The notes below the pieces were generated by a model, which saw nothing but the letters and a program-made list of their open reading frames with translations, searched no databases and was not told the DNA's origin. From positions 8,164-72,163 of the forward strand of contig JBHJNL010000057.1 of the NCBI GenBank assembly GCA_050330855.1: a stretch of DNA of 64,000 bases. Reading direction: 5' to 3'. A program made the position numbers and the translations under genes. How positions within the stretch are numbered: the first letter of the stretch is position 1; each line of letters opens with the position of its first letter. Of this stretch, positions 18,220 through 26,983 are shown piece by piece. This DNA comes from RCC1774 sp050330855 (GTDB lineage: Bacteria > Cyanobacteriota > Cyanobacteriia > Thermosynechococcales > Thermosynechococcaceae).

Positions 18220-18495
18220 CGCTTTCATCGTTTAGCTTTAAATATGGCACTGCTCGGCTACTACCTGCTTTAGAAAATGGGTTGAACAGGGTTGGTATGA
18301 GCCGGATTGGGCGTGTCAGTGTAGTGGGAGACAGCGGCCCAATTTGGCGGTTGAGGCGATGAATTCAGAAATGGGAGAATGAGCTGTAAGGTCTGTATCG
18401 CATAGCTTTGAGAGGGTGTGGGCGGTGCCCACCCTACTTCCTGAAATCTCTTTCTCCAGCAGCATATCGCTCCAACAATTCCTCAGCAGTCATAA

Positions 18496-19045
18496 CAACA
18501 CCTCCCAAACACAACAGTCCCCACCTGGGCACAACTGCTCCAGACCACAACCCCATTTAACCTCAACATCGAGATCACCGATTTCCCCACCGGCCAACTC
18601 GCCGAAGCCACCATCACCAACTTCACCAACGGCCTCCCCTCCGCAGGCACCCTCACCCTCGACCACAACGCCAACGGCCTCGGCTGGTTCATCGACACCA
18701 CCCCGTGGGAGAGTTCAGAATTCGGAGTTCAGAGTTCGGAGTTCTCATCCATAGCAACCCCAGACTCCGCCGCCTATGGTCGTTATGACCTTCTTACCGC
18801 CATCCTCCACGAAACCAGCCACCTCGCAGGCTTCATTGAAGGCCACCAAGCCTTCGATCGCAACGTCCAAACCATCAACGGCACCCGCTATTTCGTCGCC
18901 GACGGCATCCAAGCCGCCCTCACAGACGATCACCTAGATCCCAGGCTTTACCCTCACTCTCTGCTTAACCCTGTCCTCGCCCCCGGCGTTCGCAAAACTT
19001 CCCTCAACCCTAGACCTCGCCCTCCTCAACGTCATCCGGTCAGCG
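18496..19045 (+). pseudogene. Remnant of a matrixin-like metallopeptidase/exoprotein domain
   Basis: A start-less frame follows the TAA at 18493 and stays open to 19062. It encodes LNIEITDFPTGQLAEATITNF, LDHNANGLGWFIDTTPW, YDLLTAILHETSHLAGFIEGH and LLNPVLAPGVRK. This order is typical of a domain in large cyanobacterial and planctomycete exoproteins, with an HExxHxxGF zinc motif at about 18808. Around 19003-19010 the similarity moves to another frame (LDLALLNVIR at 19010-19039), so at least one frameshift is present. There is no start codon or signal sequence. A short SEF-type repeat is inserted at about 18710-18744. The remnant's 3' part overlaps the end of the opposite-strand glycosyltransferase ORF. 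I am confident it is decayed and moderately confident of the family. Confidence 0.72.
18710..18744 (+). repeat. GAGTTC-type short interspersed repeat
   Basis: The DNA is built from repeats of the heptamer-like unit GAGTTC(G/A)GA. A closely similar stretch occurs inside radA at 35312-35346. In the metallopeptidase remnant it keeps the frame and adds the residues SSEFGVQSSEF right after the conserved FIDTTPW. Confidence 0.75.
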
Positions 19046-20583
19046 CCAGTGAGCCTCAATAGCGTACTGTCAGGAATCGGCTTGATTTCACCGCGATCGG
19101 TCCCCATCAACGCGCTCTTAAGAGACGCCGAGGGATTAAAGAGAAAAATATCGCTAAAACCGCTCGGAATATCGGGCACCTTGGGATCGACGATGAGCTG
19201 AAACCTAACTCGTGGCTCCAGTAAATAAGAGAGCGATAGCAAACTGCCAGGATTCGTTTCTTGCTGGGAGCTAATCACTAAGGGACGCTCAGCCTGATTA
19301 ATAATTTGAGCCGTCTTGGCATTATCTGCAGCCACCGCCTTAATCCACCAAGTATCTGACTGAGAAATAACTAAACAAGAGGTCAGCCCTAGGGTAAATA
19401 AAACGGCAGCCATCCCTTTCCAAGCAAGAGGACGCTTGGTAGAGACAAGCGTCAACGGATGGGCGAGCAGATAGGCGATCGCAATGCCAATCCCTACGTA
19501 GGTTGCCATAAAATAGCGAGCCGAAACAGAGCGCAGCCCTCCCATCGATAGGTCAAGGGAACACAAAACGAAGGGGGTCATGCCCATTAGCCCGATCACC
19601 ATTAACCAAGCACGGAGGGGAGTCTGGTAACAGAGATAGCCAACGGCAGAAATCACCAGTGCTAAAACAAGCACAACGCTAAGAACAGCCATCGGGTCGT
19701 CGGGTTGCAGGCCAATATCAAAGACGAGATGACTCAGATTCCAGCCCCACAATTGGGTGCGAAGTTCTGCATCGAAGGGTCTTGCCGTCCATCCTGTCGT
19801 TGCTTGCACGTTTTGAGCGTTCGTGAGCAAGACCACTAGCCAAAGCGAGAAACCGATAACCCCCAATCCACAGGCTAATAGATAGGGCTTCAGTATAGAT
19901 TTCTGACGGAGGCCCACAACATATAGGGCGTGTCCCAGGGCGACAAAGATATTGAACAGAAAGGTATAGCAGCCCAATACTAAGGTGACACTATAAAATC
20001 CCCAAGCCGTAGCCGTCTTGACTCGGATAGCCCGCAGCAACCCTGCACTAGACAATAAAATCCACACCACCCAGAAGCTATACTGTCTGGCCTCTTGGGC
20101 ATAGAGAAGGTGCAGCGGCGAAACAGCCATTAATGCCATCGCGACTCCGCCGATCAGGGGGGCGGCAAAGAGTTCAATGCAGAGCCAGTACAGAGCGGGA
20201 AAGGCCAACAAACTCAAGCAGACTGAGAGCAGGCGAGTGATGGTCGGGGAATGGCCCCATATTTGCACCCATCCCCACATCAGTAGGTAGTAGAGGGGTG
20301 GGTGCTGAGCATCTTCGATGGCTAAGCTCTTGATAACGTCTCCGGGGTTGCCATTGGGGCGCGGGGTTTGATAGACCTGTAGGTCTGCAACACTCACCAG
20401 ATGACCATCGAAGAGAGTCTGTAAATACTCCTGCGATTGATAGCCTGAGACTCGCAGAGAGGTAAAAGTCTCGTCATGCCAATAAAGCTTGTGGTCAAGG
20501 TTATAAAATCTGAGACACACGCCCAACAGCAGGATAATAACGATCAGCAGTGTGTAGGGATGGGGCCGCCACTTTTGAGTCAT
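18934..20583 (-). CDS. Membrane glycosyltransferase, GT39/ArnT-like (GT-C fold)
   Basis: The 549-residue protein has about 11 transmembrane helices. The start is MTQKWRPHPYTLLIVIILLLGVCLRFYNLDHKLYWHDETFTSLRV, with the first-loop acidic site HDE typical of GT-C enzymes of the GT39/ArnT type. These use polyprenyl-phosphate sugars. Residues AQHPPLYYLLMWGW and LSLLAFPALYWL are also typical. The last ~34 residues (…RRARSRVEGSFANAGG…) are encoded antisense to the metallopeptidase remnant and do not look like a native C-terminus. The original stop may have been lost when the remnant became adjacent. The acceptor is unknown. The region upstream (20584-20671) separates it from a divergent gene. Confidence 0.82.
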   Translation of the reverse strand: MTQKWRPHPYTLLIVIILLLGVCLRFYNLDHKLYWHDETFTSLRVSGYQSQEYLQTLFDGHLVSVADLQVYQTPRPNGNPGDVIKSLAIEDAQHPPLYYLLMWGWVQIWGHSPTITRLLSVCLSLLAFPALYWLCIELFAAPLIGGVAMALMAVSPLHLLYAQEARQYSFWVVWILLSSAGLLRAIRVKTATAWGFYSVTLVLGCYTFLFNIFVALGHALYVVGLRQKSILKPYLLACGLGVIGFSLWLVVLLTNAQNVQATTGWTARPFDAELRTQLWGWNLSHLVFDIGLQPDDPMAVLSVVLVLALVISAVGYLCYQTPLRAWLMVIGLMGMTPFVLCSLDLSMGGLRSVSARYFMATYVGIGIAIAYLLAHPLTLVSTKRPLAWKGMAAVLFTLGLTSCLVISQSDTWWIKAVAADNAKTAQIINQAERPLVISSQQETNPGSLLSLSYLLEPRVRFQLIVDPKVPDIPSGFSDIFLFNPSASLKSALMGTDRGEIKPIPDSTLLRLTGADRMTLRRARSRVEGSFANAGGEDRVKQRVRVKPGI

Positions 20584-20671
20584 GATGGGTGCTGAGGTTA
20601 GTTTTGGCAGACACTGCGATCGCGTTTAGAACGCGACGAGCGTTGGCAAGATAGTAGCAGGCCAGCCCAAT

Positions 20672-21556
20672 ATGTTGATTCGCTATCCGTCCCTGCAGCA
20701 GCGGTTCGCTAATGCGTTGATAGAGGCGGTGGCGATGTCGTCCTATTGCCCTCAGACGACGGTAGAAAATGCTGAGCGAGATCTCTCACGACTATCGATT
20801 CCGCTCCAGCTTGATGTTCGCTTCCCCCTAGGCACTTTTACTTCTCCGATTGCGCTGCAGCTTGCGATGAAGCTGCAATCGCCTTTAGACGTCGCCACCG
20901 ATCTGGTGGCCTTGGTACCGCCTTCTGCTGATCTCAAGCTATGGGTTAAACCGCCGGGCTGGATCTATGGGCAGTTTTTAGAGGGTGCGATCGCATCTTT
21001 TTTACAGCAGCTCACTGAACAATCGCCCCAGCTTCAAGCGCCGACCCAGGTTGTCTTAGACAAGAGCCTTAGCGATCGCCAGCTCTTTTTAGTGCAATAC
21101 GCCCATGCCCGCTGCTGCGCTCTGCTCCGCTTGGGACAGCGGGAAGGACTCATTGAGTTAGAGACAAATCGACAGGAGCCGTCTTTCACCGTGACGACAC
21201 CGATTCCGTGGACCACAAAACAGGGTCACCTGCGGCTCCAGCATCCGGCAGAGCGATCGCTGATTCAAAACCTGTTGGTGTTCCCGAACCGCCTTGGCCC
21301 TTCGACTCCACGCTGGTGTCCACAGAGCATGGTTTCCATCCTCTGGCCTGTGCCTACAAAAACATTACTCCGCGACAGTCAAGCATGGGCCGAAAGCTTC
21401 CTACAGTTCTATCAAGACTGCCGAATATTGGGTGACGTCAGTCGAGCAACCCCTGCACTCAGCCAAGCTCGACTGGGATTAGTCTTAGCAACCCAGCGGG
21501 TTCTTGCCTTTTTGCTTCAGGATTTGCTGCACGTAGTAGCTCCAGTGGAACTTTGA
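20672..21556 (+). CDS. DALR anticodon-binding-domain protein
   Basis: The 294-residue protein matches stand-alone cyanobacterial proteins that carry a DALR-type all-helical domain, as found at the C-terminus of arginyl-tRNA synthetase (VQYAHARCCALLRLGQREG, PAERSLIQNLLVFPNRL, SQARLGLVLATQRVLAFLLQDLLHVVAP). The N-terminal half shows ISPIALQLAMKLQ-like features (TSPIALQLAMKLQSPLDVATDLV), reminiscent of the ArgRS additive domain. No synthetase HIGH or KMSKS motifs are present, so it is not an aminoacylating enzyme. A tRNA-related regulatory or scavenging role is plausible but not shown. Confidence 0.78.
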   Translation: MLIRYPSLQQRFANALIEAVAMSSYCPQTTVENAERDLSRLSIPLQLDVRFPLGTFTSPIALQLAMKLQSPLDVATDLVALVPPSADLKLWVKPPGWIYGQFLEGAIASFLQQLTEQSPQLQAPTQVVLDKSLSDRQLFLVQYAHARCCALLRLGQREGLIELETNRQEPSFTVTTPIPWTTKQGHLRLQHPAERSLIQNLLVFPNRLGPSTPRWCPQSMVSILWPVPTKTLLRDSQAWAESFLQFYQDCRILGDVSRATPALSQARLGLVLATQRVLAFLLQDLLHVVAPVEL

Positions 21557-21685
21557 GCGGTCTAACCCGTCAGGCAAGGCATCACTACTGAATATTAATC
21601 TGTGCCCATTTGTTGAGGGAAAAAAGTTCTTGACAAGTGGGCCTTAATTCTTGATAATCGCCACTGTGTGAGGAGCGAACATCTC

Positions 21686-21732
21686 AAAAAGGGCATCGAG
21701 ACGAAACACGGACAGTCGTCGATGCCCTTTTT
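21686..21732 (+). terminator. Strong intrinsic terminator upstream of panC/cmk
   Basis: A perfect 14-bp inverted repeat (AAAAAGGGCATCGA / TCGATGCCCTTTTT) has a 19-nt loop and ends in T5. It lies 130 bp after the DALR gene stop and ends ~40 bp before the panC/cmk start. It therefore ends the DALR transcript, or an RNA starting between 21557 and 21685. Its symmetry would also allow minus-strand termination. Confidence 0.85.
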
Positions 21733-21774
21733 GGTGTTTAAATTTGCTTGCCGCTGAACGGAATAGGAGGCGCA

Positions 21775-23337
21775 ATGGCAGTCCCCATTATTACAACTGT
21801 AGCTGGTGTACAGAGTTTTTTGCAGACCCTAGCACAGGCCTCGTCAACGGCAGAGCCAAAGAACGCGCTGGCAAATCTAGGGTTAGTTCCCACCATGGGG
21901 GCGCTCCATCGCGGACATTTGAGCCTGATTGAACGGGCGCGTCACGAGAACCAGTGGGTAATGGTCAGTCTCTTTGTCAATCCGCTCCAGTTTGCGCCCA
22001 CCGAAGATTTAGACCGCTACCCCCAACGGCTAGAGCAAGATCAGCAGCTCTGTGAGCAGGCTGGCGTCGATGCGATTTTTGCCCCTTCGCCCAGCGAACT
22101 ATTGGGGGAGGGCACAATTACGGCAGTGGTTCCGCCGATCTCGCTCACGCAAGGACTCTGCGGTGCGTCTCGCCCTGGACATTTTCAGGGGGTTGCCACG
22201 ATTGTCTTAAAGCTACTCAATCTAATCGGGCCTGACCGCGCCTACTTTGGTCGCAAAGATGCACAACAGCTCGCCATCATTCAGCGTTTAGTCAAAGATC
22301 TCAATGTCCCGGTGGAGATCGTGCCCTGCCCCATTGTGCGGGAGGCGAGTGGTTTAGCCCTTAGCTCTCGTAACCAGTATTTAGACGAGGCCCAACAGCA
22401 GACGGCGACGATTTTGCACGACAGCCTGCAGGCGGCACAGCGGTGCTTTCAAGAAGGGATGCGCGATCGCAACTCCTTGCTCACAAAAATACGCCACACC
22501 CTTGCTCAAGAACCGGATGTCACCCTTGAGTATGCAGAGCTAGTCGATCCGGTGACGCTGCAGCCGTTGGCGGATATTGAAGGGGTAGGAATGGTTGCGA
22601 TCGCAGCCCACCTCAACAACACTCGCCTCATCGATAACATTGTTCTCGACGCGCGGCAGCCCATTCTTGCCATCGATGGCCCTGCTGGGGCCGGTAAATC
22701 TACCGTGACTCGCCTGTGTGCCCAAGCATTGGGGCTTCAATATCTCGATACCGGCGCAATGTATCGAGCGATTACCTGGCTGGTCCTGCAGTCTCAAATT
22801 AAGTTAGATAATTCACTTGCGATCGCCGATCTCGTTAGCCAAAGTGACATTAAGCTCCAGCTCGATGCCAACCCTGAGCGTCTCCCCAGCGTTTGGGTGC
22901 AGGGAAAAGATGTAACAGAGGCGATCCGTACTCCAGAAGTGACCCAATCGGTTTCTACCATTGCGGCCCAGAGCGCAGTGCGTCAGGCTCTTGTGCAGCA
23001 GCAGCGCGTCCTCGGCCAAGCAGGCGGCATTGCTGCAGAGGGGCGAGATATTGGCACCCACGTTTTCCCTGATGCAGGTCTAAAGATCTTTCTAACGGCT
23101 TCCATTGCTGAACGCGCCCGTCGTCGTCAGCAAGACTTGGCACAACGAGGGGCGGCACCCATTGACTTTGAAGCGCTGCAGCAGCAAATTGCCCGACGCG
23201 ATCAAAAAGATAGTCAACGAGCAATCTCTCCGCTATGTAAAGCCTATGACGCCGTTGAGGTGAATACTGACGGCCTTAGTATTACTGAAGTAACCGAGCA
23301 GATTGTTGCCCTCTATCGGAACAGTTTGACTCAGTAA
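21775..23337 (+). CDS. panC/cmk: Bifunctional pantothenate synthetase / cytidylate kinase
   Basis: This is the cyanobacterial fusion of two enzymes in ~520 residues. Residues ~1-290 are PanC, which joins pantoate and beta-alanine with ATP. They include PTMGALHRGHLSLIERAR (HIGH-like), SLFVNPLQFAPTEDLDRYPQ, PGHFQGVATIVLKLLNLIGPDRAYFGRKDAQQL and ALSSRNQYL. Residues ~300-520 are CMP kinase with the P-loop DGPAGAGKSTV, YLDTGAMYRAITW and EGRDIGTHVFPDAGLKIFLTAS. I start it at the ATG at 21775, which follows an excellent TAGGAGG ribosome-binding site, not at the TTG at 21748. It follows a strong terminator and so is transcribed from its own promoter. Confidence 0.97.
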   Translation: MAVPIITTVAGVQSFLQTLAQASSTAEPKNALANLGLVPTMGALHRGHLSLIERARHENQWVMVSLFVNPLQFAPTEDLDRYPQRLEQDQQLCEQAGVDAIFAPSPSELLGEGTITAVVPPISLTQGLCGASRPGHFQGVATIVLKLLNLIGPDRAYFGRKDAQQLAIIQRLVKDLNVPVEIVPCPIVREASGLALSSRNQYLDEAQQQTATILHDSLQAAQRCFQEGMRDRNSLLTKIRHTLAQEPDVTLEYAELVDPVTLQPLADIEGVGMVAIAAHLNNTRLIDNIVLDARQPILAIDGPAGAGKSTVTRLCAQALGLQYLDTGAMYRAITWLVLQSQIKLDNSLAIADLVSQSDIKLQLDANPERLPSVWVQGKDVTEAIRTPEVTQSVSTIAAQSAVRQALVQQQRVLGQAGGIAAEGRDIGTHVFPDAGLKIFLTASIAERARRRQQDLAQRGAAPIDFEALQQQIARRDQKDSQRAISPLCKAYDAVEVNTDGLSITEVTEQIVALYRNSLTQ

Positions 23338-23555
23338 AGCATCAAGAGACTCACGAAAGCATCAAGACATAAATACGTTGGGTGAACCCCAACCAGATAT
23401 CTCAGGAACCTCTCAGCCTGATCAGCTAGATCTAAAATGGTTATGCTAGAGTAGGCGTACTTTTGAAGGCAAAGTGGGTATGATCAGTTTGGTTGTGCCT
23501 CTGTCACAGGAAAAGCGCGGCGTCAGCGTAACTCAACAATAATCCGGGTAAGTCT

Positions 23556-24845
23556 ATGGTGATCTCAAAGCGTGGTCTTGTTTTAGGTGCCACTGCTCTT
23601 GTCGGTGCAAGTATAGTGCTCACAGGAGCCGGTCTCCATTTTTCAAGGAGCTGGGCCTTATTTTCAGACGGTCCCAAAGAGATTGTCGACGAAGTTTGGC
23701 AGGTCATCAACCATGACTACGTGGATGGTAACTTTAATGGTGTTGATTGGCGTTCATCTCGCAATAAATATCTGAAGCGCAACTATACGACCAATGAAGA
23801 AGCGTACAAAGCTGTGCGCGAAATGCTGGAGCCGCTAGGTGATCCCTACACTCGCTTTTTAGACCCAGAACAGTTCAAGAGTATGCAGATCGATACCTCT
23901 GGTGAACTCACCGGGGTCGGCATCCAAATTACCCAGGACGAAAAGACCAAAGATATTACCGTTATTTCTCCGATTGAAGGGAGTCCGGCGTCTCGAGTCG
24001 GCATCTTGCCGAAGGACGTCATTGTTAAAGTGGGTGATAAAAGTACCAAAGGCCTTGATATCAACGCCGTGGTCGGTTTAATCAGAGGTCCGGTTGGATC
24101 GGATGTCGCGCTCACGATTAAACGCGGTAATGAGCAGTTCAACTTTACGATCAAGCGGGAGCGCATTGAACTTCAGGCCGTTGAGTCGGGTGTTCGTCCC
24201 TCTGCTTCTGGTTCGATTGGATATATTCGCCTGACTCAGTTCAGCAGTAATGCAGCGGCTGACATGCGAACTGCAATCCGCGATCTCAATAAGAAAAACG
24301 TGGCAGGCTATATCTTAGATTTGCGCCTCAATCCAGGCGGTTTGCTCTATTCCAGCGCTGAAATTGCACGGATGTGGATGGACAACGGCACCATCGTAAC
24401 CACAGTCAACCGTCGGGGTGCCATCGATAAACTCACGGCAAGTCGCGGCAAACTCACCGATAAGCCCCTGGTTATCTTGGTGGATGGCGGTTCTGCCAGT
24501 GCGAGTGAAATTTTGGCCGGGGCACTGCAAGATAATAAGCGAGCGGTTCTAGTTGGCGAGAAAACCTTTGGCAAAGGGCTAGTACAGTCGGTACACCCCT
24601 TAGAAGATGGTTCAGGGTTAGCGGTCACGATTGCCAAGTATCTCACTCCCAGCGGGCGAGATATTAATAAGAGAGGAATTGAGCCTGACATTAAGGTCAT
24701 TCTGACTGAGAAACAGCTTGAAGCACGGACCCGTGAGAAGTTCGCAACATTGGCCGATCCTCAATACGCTAAGGCCTTGGACATCTTGATGCAGAAGATT
24801 GTGTCTGCTAATCGCGGTAACTTTCAGTCAGCCGTTACTAAGTAA
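23556..24845 (+). CDS. Carboxyl-terminal processing protease (S41 family)
   Basis: The 429-residue exported serine protease has an N-terminal signal/anchor helix (~8-30). A PDZ domain spans about 100-185 (ELTGVGIQITQDEKTKDITVISPIEGSPASRVGILPKD). In the S41 catalytic domain the nucleophile Ser sits in DGGSASASEILAGAL (~313-317) and the catalytic Lys in GEKTFGKGLVQS (~334-340). Cyanobacteria have several paralogues (CtpA, B, C), of which CtpA matures the D1 protein of photosystem II. Sequence alone does not let me assign the paralogue. Thylakoid lumen or periplasm is the expected location. psbA itself starts at the right end of this window. Confidence 0.93.
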   Translation: MVISKRGLVLGATALVGASIVLTGAGLHFSRSWALFSDGPKEIVDEVWQVINHDYVDGNFNGVDWRSSRNKYLKRNYTTNEEAYKAVREMLEPLGDPYTRFLDPEQFKSMQIDTSGELTGVGIQITQDEKTKDITVISPIEGSPASRVGILPKDVIVKVGDKSTKGLDINAVVGLIRGPVGSDVALTIKRGNEQFNFTIKRERIELQAVESGVRPSASGSIGYIRLTQFSSNAAADMRTAIRDLNKKNVAGYILDLRLNPGGLLYSSAEIARMWMDNGTIVTTVNRRGAIDKLTASRGKLTDKPLVILVDGGSASASEILAGALQDNKRAVLVGEKTFGKGLVQSVHPLEDGSGLAVTIAKYLTPSGRDINKRGIEPDIKVILTEKQLEARTREKFATLADPQYAKALDILMQKIVSANRGNFQSAVTK

Positions 24846-24865
24846 CATCCACGTTCGCTCGTAAC

Positions 24866-24907
24866 CAAGTGTTCGCAGAGTCTATCTTTTCGAACACTTG
24901 TCCTTTT
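24866..24907 (+). terminator. Intrinsic terminator after the Ctp protease gene
   Basis: A perfect 10-bp inverted repeat (CAAGTGTTCG / CGAACACTTG) with a 15-nt loop starts 20 bp after the stop codon and is followed by TCCTTTT. The T tract is imperfect, so strength is uncertain. Confidence 0.65.
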
Positions 24908-24989
24908 AGAAAGATGCTTGCCCATAATTCAAGGTAGAGAACACGGCCTTTCAAGGTAGGATTGGCAAGGCGTTAAGAATTGTTGAATC

Positions 24990-25382
24990 ATGGTTGAAAG
25001 ACCCATTAAGAAGTCCGAACGCGCTGAGCGAGGCGATGAAGAGAAGCGGAGCGATCGCCCCAGCAAGGACAAGAAAGGGGGGCGCGGCAAGGGTCGTGGA
25101 GACCGTGAAGAGCGGAAGCCCAAAATCTCACCGGCGCTCATGCGTGGTCCGAGGCCTAGCGCGAAACCGGCAGAACCAGAACCAGAAGAGGTAACGGCTG
25201 CAGCGGTCACTTCAGAATCAGTAGAAGCTGAAGGCGCTGTCGTAGAGACTGAAGAGACTACGGCAGAGGCTACGGCTGAAACAGCGACCGAGGCACCGGC
25301 AGAGCCTGTCGCGGAAGCCGAGACTGAACCATCTGCCCAGACGGATGCTCCTGCGGAAGCTAAGGCATCAGAAGAAGACTAA
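24990..25382 (+). CDS. Low-complexity charged protein, unknown
   Basis: The 130-residue protein has a Lys/Arg/Glu/Gly-rich N-terminal half (KKGGRGKGRGDREERKPK) and an Ala/Glu/Thr-rich acidic C-terminal half. The junction KISPALMRGPRPSAKPAEPEPEE resembles a short motif I have seen in other small cyanobacterial proteins of unknown function. It is probably disordered. It has its own leader after the Ctp terminator and a strong terminator downstream, so it is likely a monocistronic gene. No enzymatic motif is visible. Confidence 0.7.
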   Translation: MVERPIKKSERAERGDEEKRSDRPSKDKKGGRGKGRGDREERKPKISPALMRGPRPSAKPAEPEPEEVTAAAVTSESVEAEGAVVETEETTAEATAETATEAPAEPVAEAETEPSAQTDAPAEAKASEED

Positions 25383-25437
25383 GCGCTCATCAATCTGAAC
25401 AGAGTGAGAAGTCTTAGGAATTTCATCTTGATTGACG

Positions 25438-25474
25438 AAAAAGGGTTCCAGTCGTATTGGCTGGAACCCTTTTT
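25438..25474 (+). terminator. Strong intrinsic terminator (bidirectional)
   Basis: A perfect 14-bp stem (AAAAAGGGTTCCAG / CTGGAACCCTTTTT) with a 9-nt loop lies between two convergent genes. It lies 56 bp after the charged-protein stop and 12 bp beyond the DUF456 gene stop on the other strand. The T and A runs on both sides fit use in both directions. Confidence 0.9.
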
Positions 25475-25485
25475 ATAAAATGCAG

Positions 25486-26145
25486 CTAGACAGGCCAAGT
25501 GGTGACTAAAAATACGATGACGGTGGCGATCGCAAGTAAGCCCTGAATCAGATTACCAATCAAAGAACTGACCACAACACCTAAAGCAGCTTTCAGTGCC
25601 TGTATGGGCTGACGCCGATGCAGCAGTTCACCAATAAATGCCCCCAGAAAAGGACCAATCAGCAGTCCTAAAATGGGTCCACCGACGGGAAGGGCTGGCA
25701 GCAAGCCCAAAACACCAGCCACTAAGCCAACAATGGCTCCAATTTGTCCCCAGCGACTGGCTCCAGCCTTTTTTGCGCCCCAGAACGTCGCCAGGAAATC
25801 GACGCCGATACCGAGCAGAAGCACTGCGATCGCAACGCCTAAAGAAATCGCCACCGTACCAAAGCCCTTGATCAATCCCCACACAAGAATCGCGACGGCA
25901 ATCAGGCCGACACCGGGTACCGCTGGCACCACAGACCCAATCACGCCTGCCACCATCACCACCACCAGTAGCCAGTAAATGATAATGGTGTCGTTTTGTA
26001 GCGAGGCGAACCAATCGGCACTTTGTGCCTGTAGGGCCGTCACCCAATCGATGATGTGAGTTTGCAATGCAACGTACCAGCTCACAAGATTAGAGCGAAA
26101 CGCCGTGATCCAGTTGGGTGCTTTGAGAGCAAAGGTTACATCCAC
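25486..26145 (-). CDS. DUF456 family membrane protein
   Basis: The 219-residue protein has five to six hydrophobic, Gly-rich helices. The segments VIGSVVPAVPGVGLIAVAILVWGLIKGFG and LLPALPVGGPILGLLIGPFLGAFIGELLHRR are the repeated DUF456 signature (PALPG..P). The N-terminal ~65 residues are an extension with three Trp-containing amphipathic stretches. Function is unknown. It is 5 bp downstream of the CCB2/CCB4-family gene on the same strand and so likely in one operon with it. Confidence 0.85.
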   Translation of the reverse strand: MDVTFALKAPNWITAFRSNLVSWYVALQTHIIDWVTALQAQSADWFASLQNDTIIIYWLLVVVMVAGVIGSVVPAVPGVGLIAVAILVWGLIKGFGTVAISLGVAIAVLLLGIGVDFLATFWGAKKAGASRWGQIGAIVGLVAGVLGLLPALPVGGPILGLLIGPFLGAFIGELLHRRQPIQALKAALGVVVSSLIGNLIQGLLAIATVIVFLVTTWPV

Positions 26146-26150
26146 TGAGG

Positions 26151-26819
26151 TTATCCTGATATTTCGAGGGCTGAACGAGGTTGTTGGCTAAGGGTGTGGT
26201 CGAGTTTGTTTGCGATCGCATCAATCCAAGCTTCATCTTGGCGGGTATAGCTGCGCGGCGCATTGGCTCCCAAGATCAAAACCCCATCTGAGCTGATGGG
26301 CTGACAGATGACACCTTGGGTATTTTCGGGCAGATAGTCAAATTCCACCCCACCGGGATACAGCTTTAAGGCCACTAGATACACCGGCTTCTGCAGGTCT
26401 AGAACCCGCTGAACAATGGCACCCGGCTTCACCTTCGCCTCCGGTCCTAACACTCCCCGCCGCAGAATGGTTTCGCCTCGGTAGTAAATCACCAGTGACC
26501 TTGTCACTGTATTGGTCAGCAGAATATGAGAGGCCCAGGCCAGTTCTGTTTTGACGGCTTCGGGCAATGCCGCATCTAACTCAAACCCAGCTTCACCGTC
26601 TAGCTCAACGGCATCAGGGGCGATGGACTGAACTTGCCGCCACAGCAACCCCACAAGAATTAAAACAGCACAGACAATCACACCGAGGGCATCTGAACGA
26701 GACTGTGAGTTGAGCAGTTCAGGGGTGAATAGTCGATTGAGCAGTAGAAGACATTCCCCTAAGCCCCCCACCACAATGGGCAGCAGTCGAAGTACTTTGT
26801 TGGGGTCGGATTGAGCCAT
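26151..26819 (-). CDS. Cofactor assembly of complex C subunit B family protein (CCB2/CCB4)
   Basis: The 222-residue protein has two N-terminal transmembrane helices (LLPIVVGGLGECLLLLNRLF and ALGVIVCAVLILVGLLW) and a soluble GAF-like domain with LLTNTVTRSLVIYYRGETILRRGVLG and GVICQPISSDGVLILGANAPRSYTRQDEAWIDAIANKLD. This matches the CCB2/CCB4 family, needed for covalent attachment of heme c(n) to cytochrome b6 of the b6f complex. A second factor of this pathway, CCB1, is encoded at 58446-58976 in this window. It is the first gene of a pair with DUF456. Confidence 0.87.
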   Translation of the reverse strand: MAQSDPNKVLRLLPIVVGGLGECLLLLNRLFTPELLNSQSRSDALGVIVCAVLILVGLLWRQVQSIAPDAVELDGEAGFELDAALPEAVKTELAWASHILLTNTVTRSLVIYYRGETILRRGVLGPEAKVKPGAIVQRVLDLQKPVYLVALKLYPGGVEFDYLPENTQGVICQPISSDGVLILGANAPRSYTRQDEAWIDAIANKLDHTLSQQPRSALEISG

Positions 26820-26983
26820 CCGTGACGGGTCCAGAGTATAACGCTGTCTTTATAGTAATCTGCAGCCTGGGTTAGAGGTACCGCTTCTGGCCCATCCTGT
26901 AGCGGAGATCATTCTTAAGAGGGTAATGTGCGATCGCAAGACTTCTAAAAGCTTTCCTGAATGGATAATTGCGGCAATATCCT

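Noticed and set aside
18416..18754. 112-codon plus-strand frame over the metallopeptidase remnant
   Set aside because: It is a shadow in another frame of the remnant, which carries the recognisable protein sequence in the frame beginning at 18496.
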